The notes under the pieces are model-generated. The model was not told the DNA's origin. It saw nothing but the letters and a program-made list of their open reading frames with translations, and made no database searches. Made by a program: the position numbers and the translations under genes. This document shows positions 1 to 8,606 of a DNA stretch of 64,000 nt, piece after piece. Within the stretch, counting starts at the first letter, position 1. Each line of letters starts with the position of its first letter. This stretch comes from Aquibacillus kalidii (GTDB taxonomy: Bacteria; Bacillota; Bacilli; Bacillales; Amphibacillaceae), in NCBI RefSeq assembly GCF_014280935.1, contig NZ_JACLZI010000036.1:1-64000 (forward strand), in the 5' to 3' direction.

Positions 1-1165
1 GGGCTTGTCAAGAAAAGTGTGTAAGTTTTAAATATATTTTAAAACCCTACTCTCCAATTTATCATGGATGAGTAGTTGATTCATGACCATGGACCAGTTT
101 TGAATGTGGCCACCGTTCCACTTTTTCTCCAGTTCTTTTGTACGTAAAAATAAGACTTTCAGTAGAGCGTTCTCGTTGGGGAATGCTCCTTTTTTTGTGA
201 CTTTTCTGAAGCTGGAATGGATGCTTTCTACGGCGTTAGTGGTGTACATAATCTTACGAATGGCACTACCATAATCATAGAGCTGCTCGACATGGTGAAA
301 GTTCCTTATCCACACATCAATGGCACCTGGATAAGCAGACCACTGCTGTTTAAAGGCTTCAAATGCACTTTGGCATGCTTTTAAACTTTGAGCTCCATAG
401 ACTTTCTTCAAAGAAGCTGTAAATGCTTTATAATCTTTGCTTGGGACATATTTAATAGCGTTTCGAATTAAATGAACGATGCATCTTTGAACGGTAACGT
501 CAGGAAATATGGCACGGGCTCCTTCTTCTAAGCCACTTACGCCATCCATAGAAATAAAGAAAATATCTTCAATCCCTCTAGCTTTTAACTCATCAAATAT
601 CTGCATCCATTTATGCTTACTTTCTGTTTCATTCAGCCACAGACCTAGAATATCCTTCTTTCCATCTATCGTATAACCTAAAATGGTGTAGACTGCATAT
701 TTCTTTGTCTCATATTGATTCCTAATCGTTGTGTACATACAGTCGACAAATAGGAAAGCGTAGCAGTTGCTTAATGGGCGTGTCTGCCACTCTTCCAGTT
801 CAGGTAGAACTGCATCTGTAATATCTGAAATCATTTCATGGGATACAGAAAAACCATAAATGTCCTCAACGGTGGCGGAAATATCTCGCTGCGACATTCC
901 CCTCGCATACATAGAAATGACCTTATTCTCCATTTCCGAAACATCTTTTTGACGTTTTGGTATTAAATACGGTTCAAACGACCCATCACGATCTCTAGGA
1001 ACGGATATTTCCACTTCTCCAGCTGTTGTTTTCACCGACTTTTTCCCGTATCCATTTCGTCTATTTGACGTTTCTTTTTCTCCTTTATCATTGGATTCAT
1101 ACCCCAAGTGATGGTTCATTTCACCTTTTAACATCGCTTCAAACATCGGGCCGAATATATCTTTT
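1..1165 (-). mobile_element. IS256-family insertion sequence, 5'-truncated copy
   Basis: The first bases (GGGCTTGTCAAGAAAAGTGT) look like the terminal inverted repeat lying just past the 3' end of the transposase. No inverse copy of it is found near 1150-1230, so the transposase-start end of the element is missing. Similarity to IS256 transposases continues a few codons before the first ATG (residues DIFGP) and then stops being recognisable around 1160-1170. The copy therefore looks like an end-deleted, probably immobile element. The left boundary may lie at or just outside base 1. Confidence 0.75.
28..1146 (-). CDS. IS256-family transposase (N-terminally truncated)
   Basis: A DDE transposase of the IS256/MULE-type mutator family, which cuts and joins the element ends. 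The catalytic triad is visible: D135 in FVDCMY, D201 in SMDGVSGL and E307 in TTNAVES. The family C-terminus (KWNGGHIQNWSMVMNQL) is intact. Full-length relatives are near 400 residues; this reading frame gives 372 from the first ATG and the usual N-terminal 30 or so residues are absent. In-frame sequence before the ATG still reads DIFGP, then loses similarity and meets a stop near 1205. No ribosome binding site precedes the ATG. Probably non-functional as an autonomous element. Confidence 0.85.
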   Translation of the reverse strand: MFEAMLKGEMNHHLGYESNDKGEKETSNRRNGYGKKSVKTTAGEVEISVPRDRDGSFEPYLIPKRQKDVSEMENKVISMYARGMSQRDISATVEDIYGFSVSHEMISDITDAVLPELEEWQTRPLSNCYAFLFVDCMYTTIRNQYETKKYAVYTILGYTIDGKKDILGLWLNETESKHKWMQIFDELKARGIEDIFFISMDGVSGLEEGARAIFPDVTVQRCIVHLIRNAIKYVPSKDYKAFTASLKKVYGAQSLKACQSAFEAFKQQWSAYPGAIDVWIRNFHHVEQLYDYGSAIRKIMYTTNAVESIHSSFRKVTKKGAFPNENALLKVLFLRTKELEKKWNGGHIQNWSMVMNQLLIHDKLESRVLKYI

Positions 1166-1233
1166 AAAGTAGGAAGCCAACATATAAACCTCTTTCGGAA
1201 TTAAAACTAAAAGGAATTAGTTTAGATAAACAT

Positions 1234-1644
1234 TTGAAAAAGAATAACGGTTCTAAACTCGTAGAGGTTTATGAAACAGAAGAAGATGCAAATGGAATTG
1301 ATGTTTCTGACTTGATTTCTGGATATGAACCAGTAAGAAATAAATTTACAACGCCTTTTGTATATGAAGTACAAGGATACTTGCATGCAACCAATACACC
1401 GGGTCAACGTAAATCAATCAAATCACTTTTTAGTTATATTGATGAACATTTATTAGAAGGGGATTTCATTGAAATATACTCTTGTTGGGATGGGCATGAG
1501 GAAAAAGAAAAAGATGACAGTAAAGATGTAGTAATTAACCTTAGTACGTTACAATACGGAAACCATATAAGATTAGAAGACTTAAATCACCTATGCGAAA
1601 CATTCTTTTTAAATGATAAGCAATATGTATTGGTGAAGAAATAA
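1234..1644 (+). CDS. Hypothetical protein, probably 5'-truncated
   Basis: A TTG-initiated frame of 136 residues. It is acidic, soluble and rich in aromatic residues towards the C-terminus (LNDKQYVLVKK). The open frame continues upstream without a stop to about 1168 (reading KPTYKPLSELKLKGISLDKH), directly against the truncated IS256 copy. No Shine-Dalgarno sequence precedes the TTG. The most economical reading is a larger gene whose 5' part was removed by the same rearrangement that cut the IS. No family recognised. Confidence 0.5.
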   Translation: MKKNNGSKLVEVYETEEDANGIDVSDLISGYEPVRNKFTTPFVYEVQGYLHATNTPGQRKSIKSLFSYIDEHLLEGDFIEIYSCWDGHEEKEKDDSKDVVINLSTLQYGNHIRLEDLNHLCETFFLNDKQYVLVKK

Positions 1645-1662
1645 AAGAGTAAAGCACTCTTC

Positions 1663-1735
1663 AATTAACGGGATGCGAAAATAGAATAAGCAGTGGTCGA
1701 TGCGGTAACTCCTATTGTGCTAAAGAAGCATTAAG
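1663..1735 (+). repeat. Dispersed intergenic repeat, copy 1
   Basis: Contains TTAACGGGATGC and, 30 bases on, GCGGTAACTCCTATTGTGCTAAAG. The same two blocks recur at 7961-8035, and parts of them at 6323-6384, 7737-7775 and elsewhere, always between genes. The copies are diverged and none contains a conserved open frame. Confidence 0.55.
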
Positions 1736-1810
1736 TTTAATAAACGTTCAATTCAATTTATATGTGTAAATTATTGATAAAAATAAACGGAGAAAAGGGA
1801 AGTTATAACT

Positions 1811-2029
1811 ATGAAAAAAAATTGTATGACGACTCTTCTTATTTTTATACTTATGATTACGTCAGCTTGTCAGAAGAGTTATAACGGGGAATATATTCAA
1901 TGGGGAGATTCTGAGAAGACTGTTGATACAAAAAGTTTAGAAGATAGTAATATCCCTTATAAAATAAAAAATGGTCGAGTATATATCCCCGAAGATGCCT
2001 TTGATAAAGCTATTTACTGTTGTTCATAA
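1811..2029 (+). CDS. Small lipoprotein, unknown function
   Basis: 72 residues. A type II signal peptide (MKKN, then a hydrophobic stretch) ends in the lipobox ITSAC, so the mature protein would be a roughly 52-residue lipid-anchored surface peptide. The mature part (EYIQWGDSEKTVDT...YIPEDAFDKAIYCCS) is hydrophilic and ends in a CC pair. The ATG has a GAGAAAAGGGA ribosome binding site. It stands alone between two non-coding spacers. No known domain recognised. Confidence 0.65.
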   Translation: MKKNCMTTLLIFILMITSACQKSYNGEYIQWGDSEKTVDTKSLEDSNIPYKIKNGRVYIPEDAFDKAIYCCS

Positions 2030-2180
2030 TAATATATAAGAAAATTGAATGGGCTTAGCAAGATAACGAGTGCGAATCTTCTACAAGGTTCGCTTATTTC
2101 CTTTATTGAAGTATAGAAGCAGTAATGTGGAACAAGAAAAGAAAATACAAGTGCCTAATATTATTGAAAGGGTTGATCTT

Positions 2181-2687
2181 TTGCGTTTTGTAATCTCAAT
2201 ATTGATAGTTTGTTTCATTTTACTTTCAGGTTGTAGTGAGGAAGAAATTAAAACTATTGAACAATCTATTTTGTTGGATAGTGACATTAGTTTAGATGCA
2301 GTATTCCACACGGAGGAGTTAAACGAGCAACAAGCTATTTCTCTTTACAACACTGATACTGGCTATGGCATACTACAATTTAAGAAACAAGACAATGGTT
2401 GGGAATATCAACAGGCATTAAGTGCAAGACATGAAGAATCTGAGCATCCACTGTCAACCAATTTTGTTTATAAAGATAACTATTCAGTTGCTATCGGAGA
2501 GATATTTGACCCTGAAATTAGTAAAGTTACAGTCGAGTATAATAACAATGAAAGAGTTGCAACGATAATAGAAGTTGATAAGAGAATGTTTTGGTATTTT
2601 GTATTTAAACAAGGTGGTGAAGACATTTTAAAAAGTCATATCTCTGGCTATACAGCAGATGGTGAATTGATTTATCAGAATAATTAG
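2181..2687 (+). CDS. Putative lipoprotein, unknown function
   Basis: I place the start at the TTG at 2181, which follows GAAAGGG at a normal distance and puts a signal peptide first: a hydrophobic run ending in the lipobox LLSGC, then an acidic stretch. The upstream ATG at 2070 lies inside a decayed repeat and would bury the signal peptide. About 168 residues; the mature region has no recognisable domain. Probably membrane-anchored outside the cell. A second small lipoprotein gene lies just upstream, separated by a repeat-like spacer. Confidence 0.6.
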   Translation: MRFVISILIVCFILLSGCSEEEIKTIEQSILLDSDISLDAVFHTEELNEQQAISLYNTDTGYGILQFKKQDNGWEYQQALSARHEESEHPLSTNFVYKDNYSVAIGEIFDPEISKVTVEYNNNERVATIIEVDKRMFWYFVFKQGGEDILKSHISGYTADGELIYQNN

Positions 2688-3030
2688 CTAATAGATCTTA
2701 TTAAACATAAATTTGAGAAATTGATGGCTAACCTTATTTTGTAAAAATAGCAGTTTAGTTAAAGATAGATGTCTAACTTGTGTTCAACAATCGGGCCTAT
2801 GGTGGACTAACTAACCTAAAGTGATGAATGAATGTACTTAATAAGAAATATGCTTAGGAAAAAGAAATACCCTCAAGTCCCTATCGTATGAGGAGTTAAT
2901 GGCATTTAACTACATACAATTCTTCTTTGTGATGATATGGAGTCAGAAAAACGATGAATCCTAATGGTTAATTCGTGATCGGAGAAAGCTATATTTTTCT
3001 ATTTGCATTCCTGATATCTCTTTGTTTCAT
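2688..3030. other. Intergenic spacer, nothing recognised
   Basis: About 340 bases with stops in all frames. No RNA gene, clear terminator hairpin or repeat copy was recognised. It separates a rightward lipoprotein gene from a leftward oxidoreductase gene. Confidence 0.4.
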
Positions 3031-3762
3031 TTACATTGCAGGTTTAATAACCAGTTCACTTACATCTACATGAACAGGCTGTTCAAGCGCATAGACGATC
3101 GCATGGGCAATAGCCTTAGCTGGCAGAGCGTTATGTCGGTATTCCTTCATAAATTCTCTAGCCTGGTTGTCGGTAATGCTCTCAGCTAGTTCTGATTCTG
3201 TTACTCCTGGCGATACAAGGGTCACACGGATGCCTTGGCCTACAGTCTCTTGCCGCAATCCGTCCGTTATTGCACGTACGGCATATTTGGTCGCGCAGTA
3301 GACAGCTGCCGTCGGGGTCACTTCGTAGGCGCCGATGGATGCGATGTTGATGAAATGTCCAAAACCTTGTTTTTTCATGACCGGAAGACCTGAGGCAATG
3401 CCATGGAGGACACCGCGTATATTGACATCAATCATCCGGTTCCATTCCTCAATTTTTAATGCTTCAAGCGAAGAGAGCGGCATCACCCCTGCATTGTTAA
3501 TAATGGCATCAACTCTTCCAAAACGACTTTGGGCTGCACCTATAAATGCCTGCATCTGTTCAAGTTTTGTCACGTCGAGTTGTTGAATAACTACAGAACC
3601 GCCATCCCCTTGAATATCAGATGCCAATGACTCTAGTCTTCCCACACGTCTTGCCCCGATCACAACATGAGCGCCCAGGCTTGCGAGCAGTCGGGCTGTT
3701 GTTTCACCAATTCCGCTGCTTGCCCCTGTAATCACAACCACTTTTCCATTTAGTACAGACAT
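3031..3762 (-). CDS. SDR-family NAD(P)-dependent oxidoreductase
   Basis: Classical short-chain dehydrogenase of 243 residues, the family's usual length. The Rossmann glycine motif TGASSGIG is at residues 12-19, NNAG at 89-92, catalytic S142 in NIASIGAY, and Y155-x3-K159 in YCATK. The substrate cannot be predicted. Its ATG overlaps the stop codon of the upstream Atu4866-domain gene (TAATG), so the two are translationally coupled. The divergent AraC-type gene is the likely regulator. GC content looks higher here than in neighbouring genes, which may reflect separate acquisition of the three-gene cassette. Confidence 0.9.
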   Translation of the reverse strand: MSVLNGKVVVITGASSGIGETTARLLASLGAHVVIGARRVGRLESLASDIQGDGGSVVIQQLDVTKLEQMQAFIGAAQSRFGRVDAIINNAGVMPLSSLEALKIEEWNRMIDVNIRGVLHGIASGLPVMKKQGFGHFINIASIGAYEVTPTAAVYCATKYAVRAITDGLRQETVGQGIRVTLVSPGVTESELAESITDNQAREFMKEYRHNALPAKAIAHAIVYALEQPVHVDVSELVIKPAM

Positions 3763-4031
3763 TATTTCTTGCTCCCTTCTTCCAGATATAGCACCATACC
3801 GGCATGGTACAGAACCCCGTTGATAAAATCACCATTGGCAGTAAAGCCTGTATCATCAACATAATCGATATGATTGTCTTTGACGATATAGCTGCCTTGA
3901 TATGCGCTTTCGCGGTTGCCGCGGGCTTCATCGTATCGGCCGTTTGAAAGCAGCTCGTGCCGAATATAACCGTCCGCGGTCAACCACATCCCCACATAGG
4001 GATGAGAATTTTTTATAGGATCTTTTTTCAT
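3762..4031 (-). CDS. Atu4866-domain protein
   Basis: 89 residues starting at an ATG that follows AGGAGGAG at 7 bases; a longer frame upstream has no ribosome binding site. The sequence (HPYVGMWLTADGYIRHELL...GRYDEARGNRESAYQGSY) matches the small Atu4866 family, a beta-rich fold of unknown function often found beside SDR oxidoreductases. The stop overlaps the start of the SDR gene by one base, indicating an operon. Confidence 0.75.
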   Translation of the reverse strand: MKKDPIKNSHPYVGMWLTADGYIRHELLSNGRYDEARGNRESAYQGSYIVKDNHIDYVDDTGFTANGDFINGVLYHAGMVLYLEEGSKK

Positions 4032-4198
4032 TTTTAATCTCCTCCTAATTGAAGTGTCTGACCATAAACTAATTATGAACTTTTGCGCCAAAGAGGAGGT
4101 AGTCGGAAAATATACAATTGTTGCCTAATACTCCAATAAATTATAGTATAGAGAGCAAGAGATCCATAAATGTAACTGGAAAGGCGGAGGAATGGTTC

Positions 4199-5080
4199 AT
4201 GGAGCGAATTAAGGAGTTAGCGGAGTTGATCGAGAAAAATGTGGCGGTGGATGGAACGTATGACACGTCTATATCAGGATTGCGATTTGTTCGTACCACC
4301 CAGATTTCTGAACCCGTTTACTCTGTTTATGAACCTTCCCTATGTGTTGTAGCCCAAGGATCAAAATTGGTCATGCTTGGGGAAGAAAGCTATCAGTACG
4401 ATTCTGCCAGTTATCTGACTGCTTCCGTTCATTTGCCGATTACAGGACAAATCATAAAGGCTTCGCCCGAAAACCCTTATTTATGCGTACATTTGCAGCT
4501 TGATATGAACCAGATTTTCGAAGTCGTTCAGTCATCGAGTCAAGTAATTTCTAATGACTCCCCGGGACGTGGTCTAGTAATCAGCCTAATCAATGACTCG
4601 CTCCTTGAAGCGGTATTACGGCTTATTAGGCTACTTGAGACTCCACAGGATATACCAATTCTTGCCGATGGTATCAAACGTGAAATCATTTACCGGATTC
4701 TACAGAATGACCGGAATGATTCCTTGAAGCATTTTGCACTTATAGGGAGTCAGGCCCAACGGATTGCTAAGGTGATCGGGGTGATAAACCGTGAATTTGC
4801 GCAACCCTTAAAGGTAAACGAATTGGCGAAAGAAGCTAGAATGAGCTCCTCATCCTTCTACAATCATTTCAAGGAAATCACGGGCATGAGCCCAATCCAG
4901 TTTCAAAAACAGCTTAGGTTGCAGGAAGCGCGCCGATTGCTTTTAACGGAAAACCTAGAAGCGGCTGAGGCAGCGTTCCAGGTAGGTTATGAAAGTCCAT
5001 CTCATTTCAACCGGGAATACAGCCGTAAATTTGGTCTGTCCCCAATCAAAGATATACGACGTCTGCGGGAAATGTTGTAA
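4199..5080 (+). CDS. AraC-family transcriptional regulator (AraC_N type)
   Basis: 293 residues from the ATG at 4199, which has GGCGGAGG eight bases upstream; an upstream ATG at 4118 lacks a site. The N-terminal cupin-like AraC_N domain (about residues 20-170, PSLCVVAQGSKLVMLGEE) is followed by two helix-turn-helix motifs (about 200-290, LAKEARMSSSSFYNHFKEITG and the FQVGYESPSHFNREYSRKFG region). It is divergent from the Atu4866/SDR operon across a spacer of about 170 bases and probably activates it. The effector is unknown. Confidence 0.88.
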   Translation: MERIKELAELIEKNVAVDGTYDTSISGLRFVRTTQISEPVYSVYEPSLCVVAQGSKLVMLGEESYQYDSASYLTASVHLPITGQIIKASPENPYLCVHLQLDMNQIFEVVQSSSQVISNDSPGRGLVISLINDSLLEAVLRLIRLLETPQDIPILADGIKREIIYRILQNDRNDSLKHFALIGSQAQRIAKVIGVINREFAQPLKVNELAKEARMSSSSFYNHFKEITGMSPIQFQKQLRLQEARRLLLTENLEAAEAAFQVGYESPSHFNREYSRKFGLSPIKDIRRLREML

Positions 5081-5202
5081 TCAAAGAAGCATGCGTTTAT
5101 CGAGACTAGAAGGGTTATTCTATGTACGTAGAAGGCCAAAGGAATAGTGAATTCAATGAGCTAAATATCGAACTAACGAGAGTATATCTGGAAAAAGAGA
5201 TT

Positions 5203-5601
5203 TTAATCTACAACACCATTTCCAATGTAGTCACAAGTGTTCACATCTGCATAGACAATCATGTTATTTGGGACTGATTTACTTTTAGTAGGGAAATCGA
5301 TTATATAGACTTCTTTTCCTTCGTATGACTTCTCATCAAGTTGAGTGATCATATTTTTGGTTAAGGTAATTTTAGAGACCTTTCCATCCTTCCAAGTACC
5401 ATCAATCCATTCTTTTTGTTCTGATGATAATTGATTATAAACCACTTCTCTTATATCACTTTCGTTTATTTCCTCAGTGATTAACTCATTACGAACAACG
5501 TTTTGTTCATCGTTATAACTTACTTGTTTATTCTCGCTAGAACATGCCAATAAAGCTAATAAGAGACATGAGGAAAGAATACGCAAAACGGCTTTCTTCA
5601 A
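5203..5601 (-). CDS. Putative lipoprotein, unknown function
   Basis: About 132 residues when started at the TTG at 5601, which follows GGAGGTGATAG; the ATG five codons upstream lies inside the ribosome binding site. The signal peptide ends in lipobox LLACS. The mature part is an acidic, soluble domain containing LSSEQKEWIDGTWKDG and a C-terminal beta-rich section. Lipid-anchored on the outer face of the membrane. No family name can be assigned. Downstream of the stop there is no clear terminator. Confidence 0.65.
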   Translation of the reverse strand: MKKAVLRILSSCLLLALLACSSENKQVSYNDEQNVVRNELITEEINESDIREVVYNQLSSEQKEWIDGTWKDGKVSKITLTKNMITQLDEKSYEGKEVYIIDFPTKSKSVPNNMIVYADVNTCDYIGNGVVD

Positions 5602-5683
5602 AACTATCACCTCCATTTAAGTAGACGACACATCTCACCTCTTCGTTTCAACTTCGAACAGATTTTCCTTTGTCATGATAACC

Positions 5684-5880
5684 GATTACAGCCATTGAAA
5701 TGTACTACCTGACATATCATTTACAAGCAAATGAAAAAAGTACACCAATGAACGACAGAGCGTTTACGACTGAGAATGATCTATAAGAAAACAAAAAAAT
5801 GTAATCAATATGATCAGCTCTCCCGTATGGTGCAGGTTAACTCTTTCTTACATAGTAGACTTATACTACGCAACAATGAT
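5684..5880. repeat. Decayed mobile-element relic, copy A
   Basis: Aligns over its length with 47165-47332. Both begin GATTAC..CA.TGAAATGTAC.AC, followed by a TGACATAT block, spaced GTACCA-like motifs, and a shared end (TTACATAGTAGACTT..ACTACGCA). Short spaced GTACCA/TGACA motifs resemble the multiple terminal repeats of IS21-type elements, but no transposase remains. A small open frame across it (5776-5967) is not conserved in the second copy. Confidence 0.55.
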
Positions 5881-6105
5881 ATCCAAAAAGTTGGAAAAAG
5901 TGACCAAATACTCGTTCACATCTGGTATGATTTTGGTATAGAAATTTATGATATTGTGAAGTGTTGATCTTAAGCTAAAGAGCAGGTTTATTCAATAAGC
6001 TTGATAGCATTTTGTGCTAACAAAGCAAGATTATACAATAAGTAAGCTAAAAGGACGGTACTTTTTTAGAGACCAATCGTTATAGGTGCAAAGGAGGTAA
6101 AAGTA

Positions 6106-6306
6106 ATTAAACATCTAAAGAATAAACGTTATTGGATACTTATGCCACCATTTATGATAGCTGCTACAATAATATTATTCTTTATTCCAAGTGAATACAG
6201 GGGTTATTATCCTCTTTTAGTAATCGTGGTATTTTGGATGACCTCTCATATTTGGAATTATCACGCAGAGAAGAAGTACAACAAAAAATTCAAAAATGAA
6301 TCTTAA
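6106..6306 (+). CDS. Small membrane protein with probable ATT start
   Basis: A 66-residue frame, mostly hydrophobic, with two predicted membrane segments (ILMPPFMIAATIILFFI and YYPLLVIVVFWMTSHIW) and a basic tail (HAEKKYNKKFKNES). An excellent AAAGGAGGT site lies eight bases before ATT at 6106, and no ATG, GTG or TTG occurs at a sensible distance; the next in-frame ATG (6148) would remove the positively charged N-terminus. Initiation at ATT is therefore likely. It precedes another membrane protein gene, with a repeat copy between them. Confidence 0.55.
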   Translation: MKHLKNKRYWILMPPFMIAATIILFFIPSEYRGYYPLLVIVVFWMTSHIWNYHAEKKYNKKFKNES

Positions 6307-6322
6307 ACAAATAGGTGATTAT

Positions 6323-6384
6323 GTTGAACAAGAGGCTGTTAAATACGGCAGCTCTTATTGTGTTAAAGAGGCAGGTTAATGAAA
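6323..6384 (+). repeat. Dispersed intergenic repeat, copy 2
   Basis: Reads TTGAACAAG, then CGGCAGCTCTTATTGTGTTA followed by AAGAGGCAGGTT. It matches the downstream half of the copies at 1663-1735 and 7961-8035. It sits just upstream of the ribosome binding site of the next gene. Confidence 0.55.
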
Positions 6385-6399
6385 GAAAGGGGAGATTAA

Positions 6400-6852
6400 A
6401 TGGATGAAACACAATGGGATATAAAAGAAGTTAAGCATTTAAAAAAGAAGCAATTAGTCCAATACAATCTCGTAATGCTTTTGTTATTCGTGCTGTTTGG
6501 TTATTTTGCTGAGAACGGGAAGTCGACCCTCCTCATTGGCGGTTTTTGTGTACTGATATGGATAATAACAGGCATCACGCTGTACACTCTAATGTCGGGA
6601 ATACCTATTGGTACAAAGACAAGTAGGATGGTGCAGGAATTTGACAGAAATCGTTTGGGCGAGAAGCGTTGGAAGCGAAAAGAAATAACTGAGGCTGTCA
6701 TCATCAGTGTTATAAGTGTTTTTATTACAGTTTTAGTGTTTATGAAGGGTTTTAACTCTGTGAGATTGGACTTTCCTATAAATGCTTTCCCTTTTATCGG
6801 GGCGTGGGTAGGCTATAATATTGGAGAGATTATCAGAATGAAGAACTTGTAG
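6400..6852 (+). CDS. Four-helix membrane protein, unknown function
   Basis: 150 residues starting at an ATG after GAAAGGGGAG. Four hydrophobic segments (about residues 24-41, 43-62, 97-115 and 125-142) with a charged cytoplasmic loop (QEFDRNRLGEKRWKRKE) between helices 2 and 3. No catalytic motif or family recognised. Monocistronic between two repeat copies. Confidence 0.6.
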   Translation: MDETQWDIKEVKHLKKKQLVQYNLVMLLLFVLFGYFAENGKSTLLIGGFCVLIWIITGITLYTLMSGIPIGTKTSRMVQEFDRNRLGEKRWKRKEITEAVIISVISVFITVLVFMKGFNSVRLDFPINAFPFIGAWVGYNIGEIIRMKNL

Positions 6853-7023
6853 TAAGGATAGTTGAAAAACAAGAAGAAGCTCTTCTTAAAGTAAAGGGAG
6901 CGAATGCTTAACAAGAGTATTCGCTTATCTTGTTGAAGTAACGAGAAGGAATGTTGAAATAACCTTGCCAGAAAAAGTGATGGAACGTCTATATACATAA
7001 GGACTTAAAAAAGGAGAAGAAAA

Positions 7024-7716
7024 ATGAACTCTCACATTAAGGGAGAAATTAAATTATTGGTAGTCGTATTAAGCATCCTCTTTGCTTTATTTGTTGTTGT
7101 CTTGTTCTATTGCTACTTCATAAAGTCAGATTATAAAGGTGTAATAACAAACCTACAAGAAAATAATTTTACTTTAGAACCGATAAACGCTGATGAAGAA
7201 GCAGAGTACAGCGTATATAAAATTTTCTTTAACGAAGATACAAAAATAAGTGGAAAAGGAACCGCTGTCGATGACCTAGAAGCAACACAGCAAATAAAAG
7301 TTTGGGTAGAGGAAATTAACGAGAGCATGGTAGCTAATGAAATAAATATTACTAATCAAGCCATCATTTCTTTACCCGACATTACTTTAGAAGATGTTAT
7401 AGCTGCTATAACCAAGCAAGGATTTGAATTAAAAGAAGCAGATTTACCTAGTAGAAACGCATTTATTCAAGAATTAAACGGAATCTCACCTAGTTATTAT
7501 TATTTAGAAGGTGATGTTCTATCTATTTATACATTTCCAACAATTGCTGCAAGAGAAAAAGGAATAGCTATGTTTGAAGAGATGAATGCTGCAGCAGATG
7601 TAGTTGACCACAAAGAAATAGTTAGTAAAAATATATTGATTTTTTATGAAATGGGAACCGAGAAAACAGCAACTAAATTGAATAACACAATCAAAGCATT
7701 GGGAAAAGAAAACTAA
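7024..7716 (+). CDS. Membrane-anchored protein with DUF3221-like extracellular domain
   Basis: 230 residues with a GGAGAAG site before the ATG. One N-terminal membrane helix (about residues 10-33) is followed by an extracellular beta domain (DYKGVITNLQENNFTLEP...IFFNEDTKISG...VDDLEATQQIKVWV) and a second, alpha/beta domain from about residue 115. The first domain is a paralogue of the whole exported part of the protein at 32307-32618 (same order of ENNF, EAEY, VDDL and KVWV). The likeness to DUF3221/OB-type domains is from memory of the family. Function unknown. Confidence 0.6.
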   Translation: MNSHIKGEIKLLVVVLSILFALFVVVLFYCYFIKSDYKGVITNLQENNFTLEPINADEEAEYSVYKIFFNEDTKISGKGTAVDDLEATQQIKVWVEEINESMVANEINITNQAIISLPDITLEDVIAAITKQGFELKEADLPSRNAFIQELNGISPSYYYLEGDVLSIYTFPTIAAREKGIAMFEEMNAAADVVDHKEIVSKNILIFYEMGTEKTATKLNNTIKALGKEN

Positions 7717-7736
7717 TTGTGAATAAATATACTTAA

Positions 7737-7775
7737 AGTAACGGGATGCTTATCTTGAACAAGGCATACAGTCTT
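7737..7775 (+). repeat. Dispersed intergenic repeat, partial copy
   Basis: Reads GTAACGGGATGC, TTGAACAAGG and then a short T-run. It carries the first block of the repeat family without the CTCCTATTGTGTTAAAG block. It lies between two genes on the same strand. Confidence 0.4.
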
Positions 7776-7800
7776 TTTGGGTAGGATAGAGGAGGTTACT

Positions 7801-7920
7801 ATGGATTGGTTATTTTCTTGGATTGCGATTTCAATTGCAATTGGTGCATATGTTGAAGTAGCTAATAAAAATAAGAAATTAGAAAAAAGAATACAGGATT
7901 TAGAAGATAGAATAAAGTAG
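7801..7920 (+). CDS. 39-residue membrane/coiled-coil microprotein
   Basis: ATG preceded by AGAGGAGGTTACT, an unusually good site for so short a frame. The product has one hydrophobic helix (MDWLFSWIAISIAIGAYV) and a charged heptad-like tail (NKKLEKRIQDLEDRIK) that could form a short coiled coil in the cytoplasm. This is a common architecture for small Bacillus membrane proteins. No function known. Confidence 0.6.
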   Translation: MDWLFSWIAISIAIGAYVEVANKNKKLEKRIQDLEDRIK

Positions 7921-7960
7921 TTATTTTTACTGAAATAGAATAAAGATATTTCTTATTACA

Positions 7961-8035
7961 TTAACGGGATGCAATAGCTGAACAAGGGGATGTCATTGCG
8001 GCAGCTCCTATTGTGTTAAAGGGCAGGTTTATGTA
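7961..8035 (+). repeat. Dispersed intergenic repeat, most complete copy
   Basis: Contains TTAACGGGATGC, then AACAAGGGG, GCGGCAGCTCCTATTGTGTT and AAAGGGCAGGTTTATG in one run of 75 bases. It is the copy from which the family consensus is most easily read. It ends 50 bases before the start of the next gene and contains no reading frame. Confidence 0.6.
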
Positions 8036-8090
8036 AGAAGAAATGGTAATTTAAAACTCTAATGTAATAGAATAATGTTTGGTGATGAAA

Positions 8091-8606
8091 ATGATAAAAA
8101 ACGTCGAACTAATTACAAATGAAATTCAAGATTTTTCTTTCGTAAAAATTAGACTAATAAATAGCTTCTATGTTTCTTTTTATAAAGAATTTGGAGAAAA
8201 CAAATCCTTACTTGAAATTGATTTTGTTATTGATGATGATAACGGTAATAGATTTCTCGTAAAATTCCACTTCCATAATCCAGAGAATATTCATTTCGAA
8301 AGTGGAGGTCCTTATCATCAAATATCAATAGAAATTCAGGACATTAAGGATAAAGGTTGGGAAAATAAAAGGTTTGAAGTGATTGACTATGAAGAAAATA
8401 CACTTCACTTTTATAATAATGAGATTAAAGGTTTATATATGGCATTTTACGATGGAACAGCACAAGAATTTCAAGCAATTGTTAATTTTCAACAAGGCAA
8501 TAGTCTAAATAATCAACAACAAATGGAAAAGAGTATTGAGCAATTTGAATTAGCTGATAAGAAGTTTAATGACTATTACGAATTAAAAGAAAAAGTATCT
8601 CATTAG
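8091..8606 (+). CDS. Hypothetical soluble protein
   Basis: 171 residues from the ATG at 8091, which has GGTGA five bases upstream; TTG, GTG and ATG codons just before it are possible starts. No signal peptide or membrane segment. It is beta-rich in the first 140 residues (FHNPENIHFESGGPYHQISIE) and ends in a charged helical tail (QQMEKSIEQFELADKKFNDYYELKEK). No family recognised. Monocistronic. Confidence 0.55.
   Translation: MIKNVELITNEIQDFSFVKIRLINSFYVSFYKEFGENKSLLEIDFVIDDDNGNRFLVKFHFHNPENIHFESGGPYHQISIEIQDIKDKGWENKRFEVIDYEENTLHFYNNEIKGLYMAFYDGTAQEFQAIVNFQQGNSLNNQQQMEKSIEQFELADKKFNDYYELKEKVSH

Noticed and set aside
1222-1407. Minus-strand frame opposite the truncated gene
   Set aside because: Antisense shadow with no site; the plus frame is longer and continues upstream.
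5776-5967. 63-codon open frame
   Set aside because: Lies within a decayed element relic, no ribosome binding site, not preserved in the second copy at 47165.
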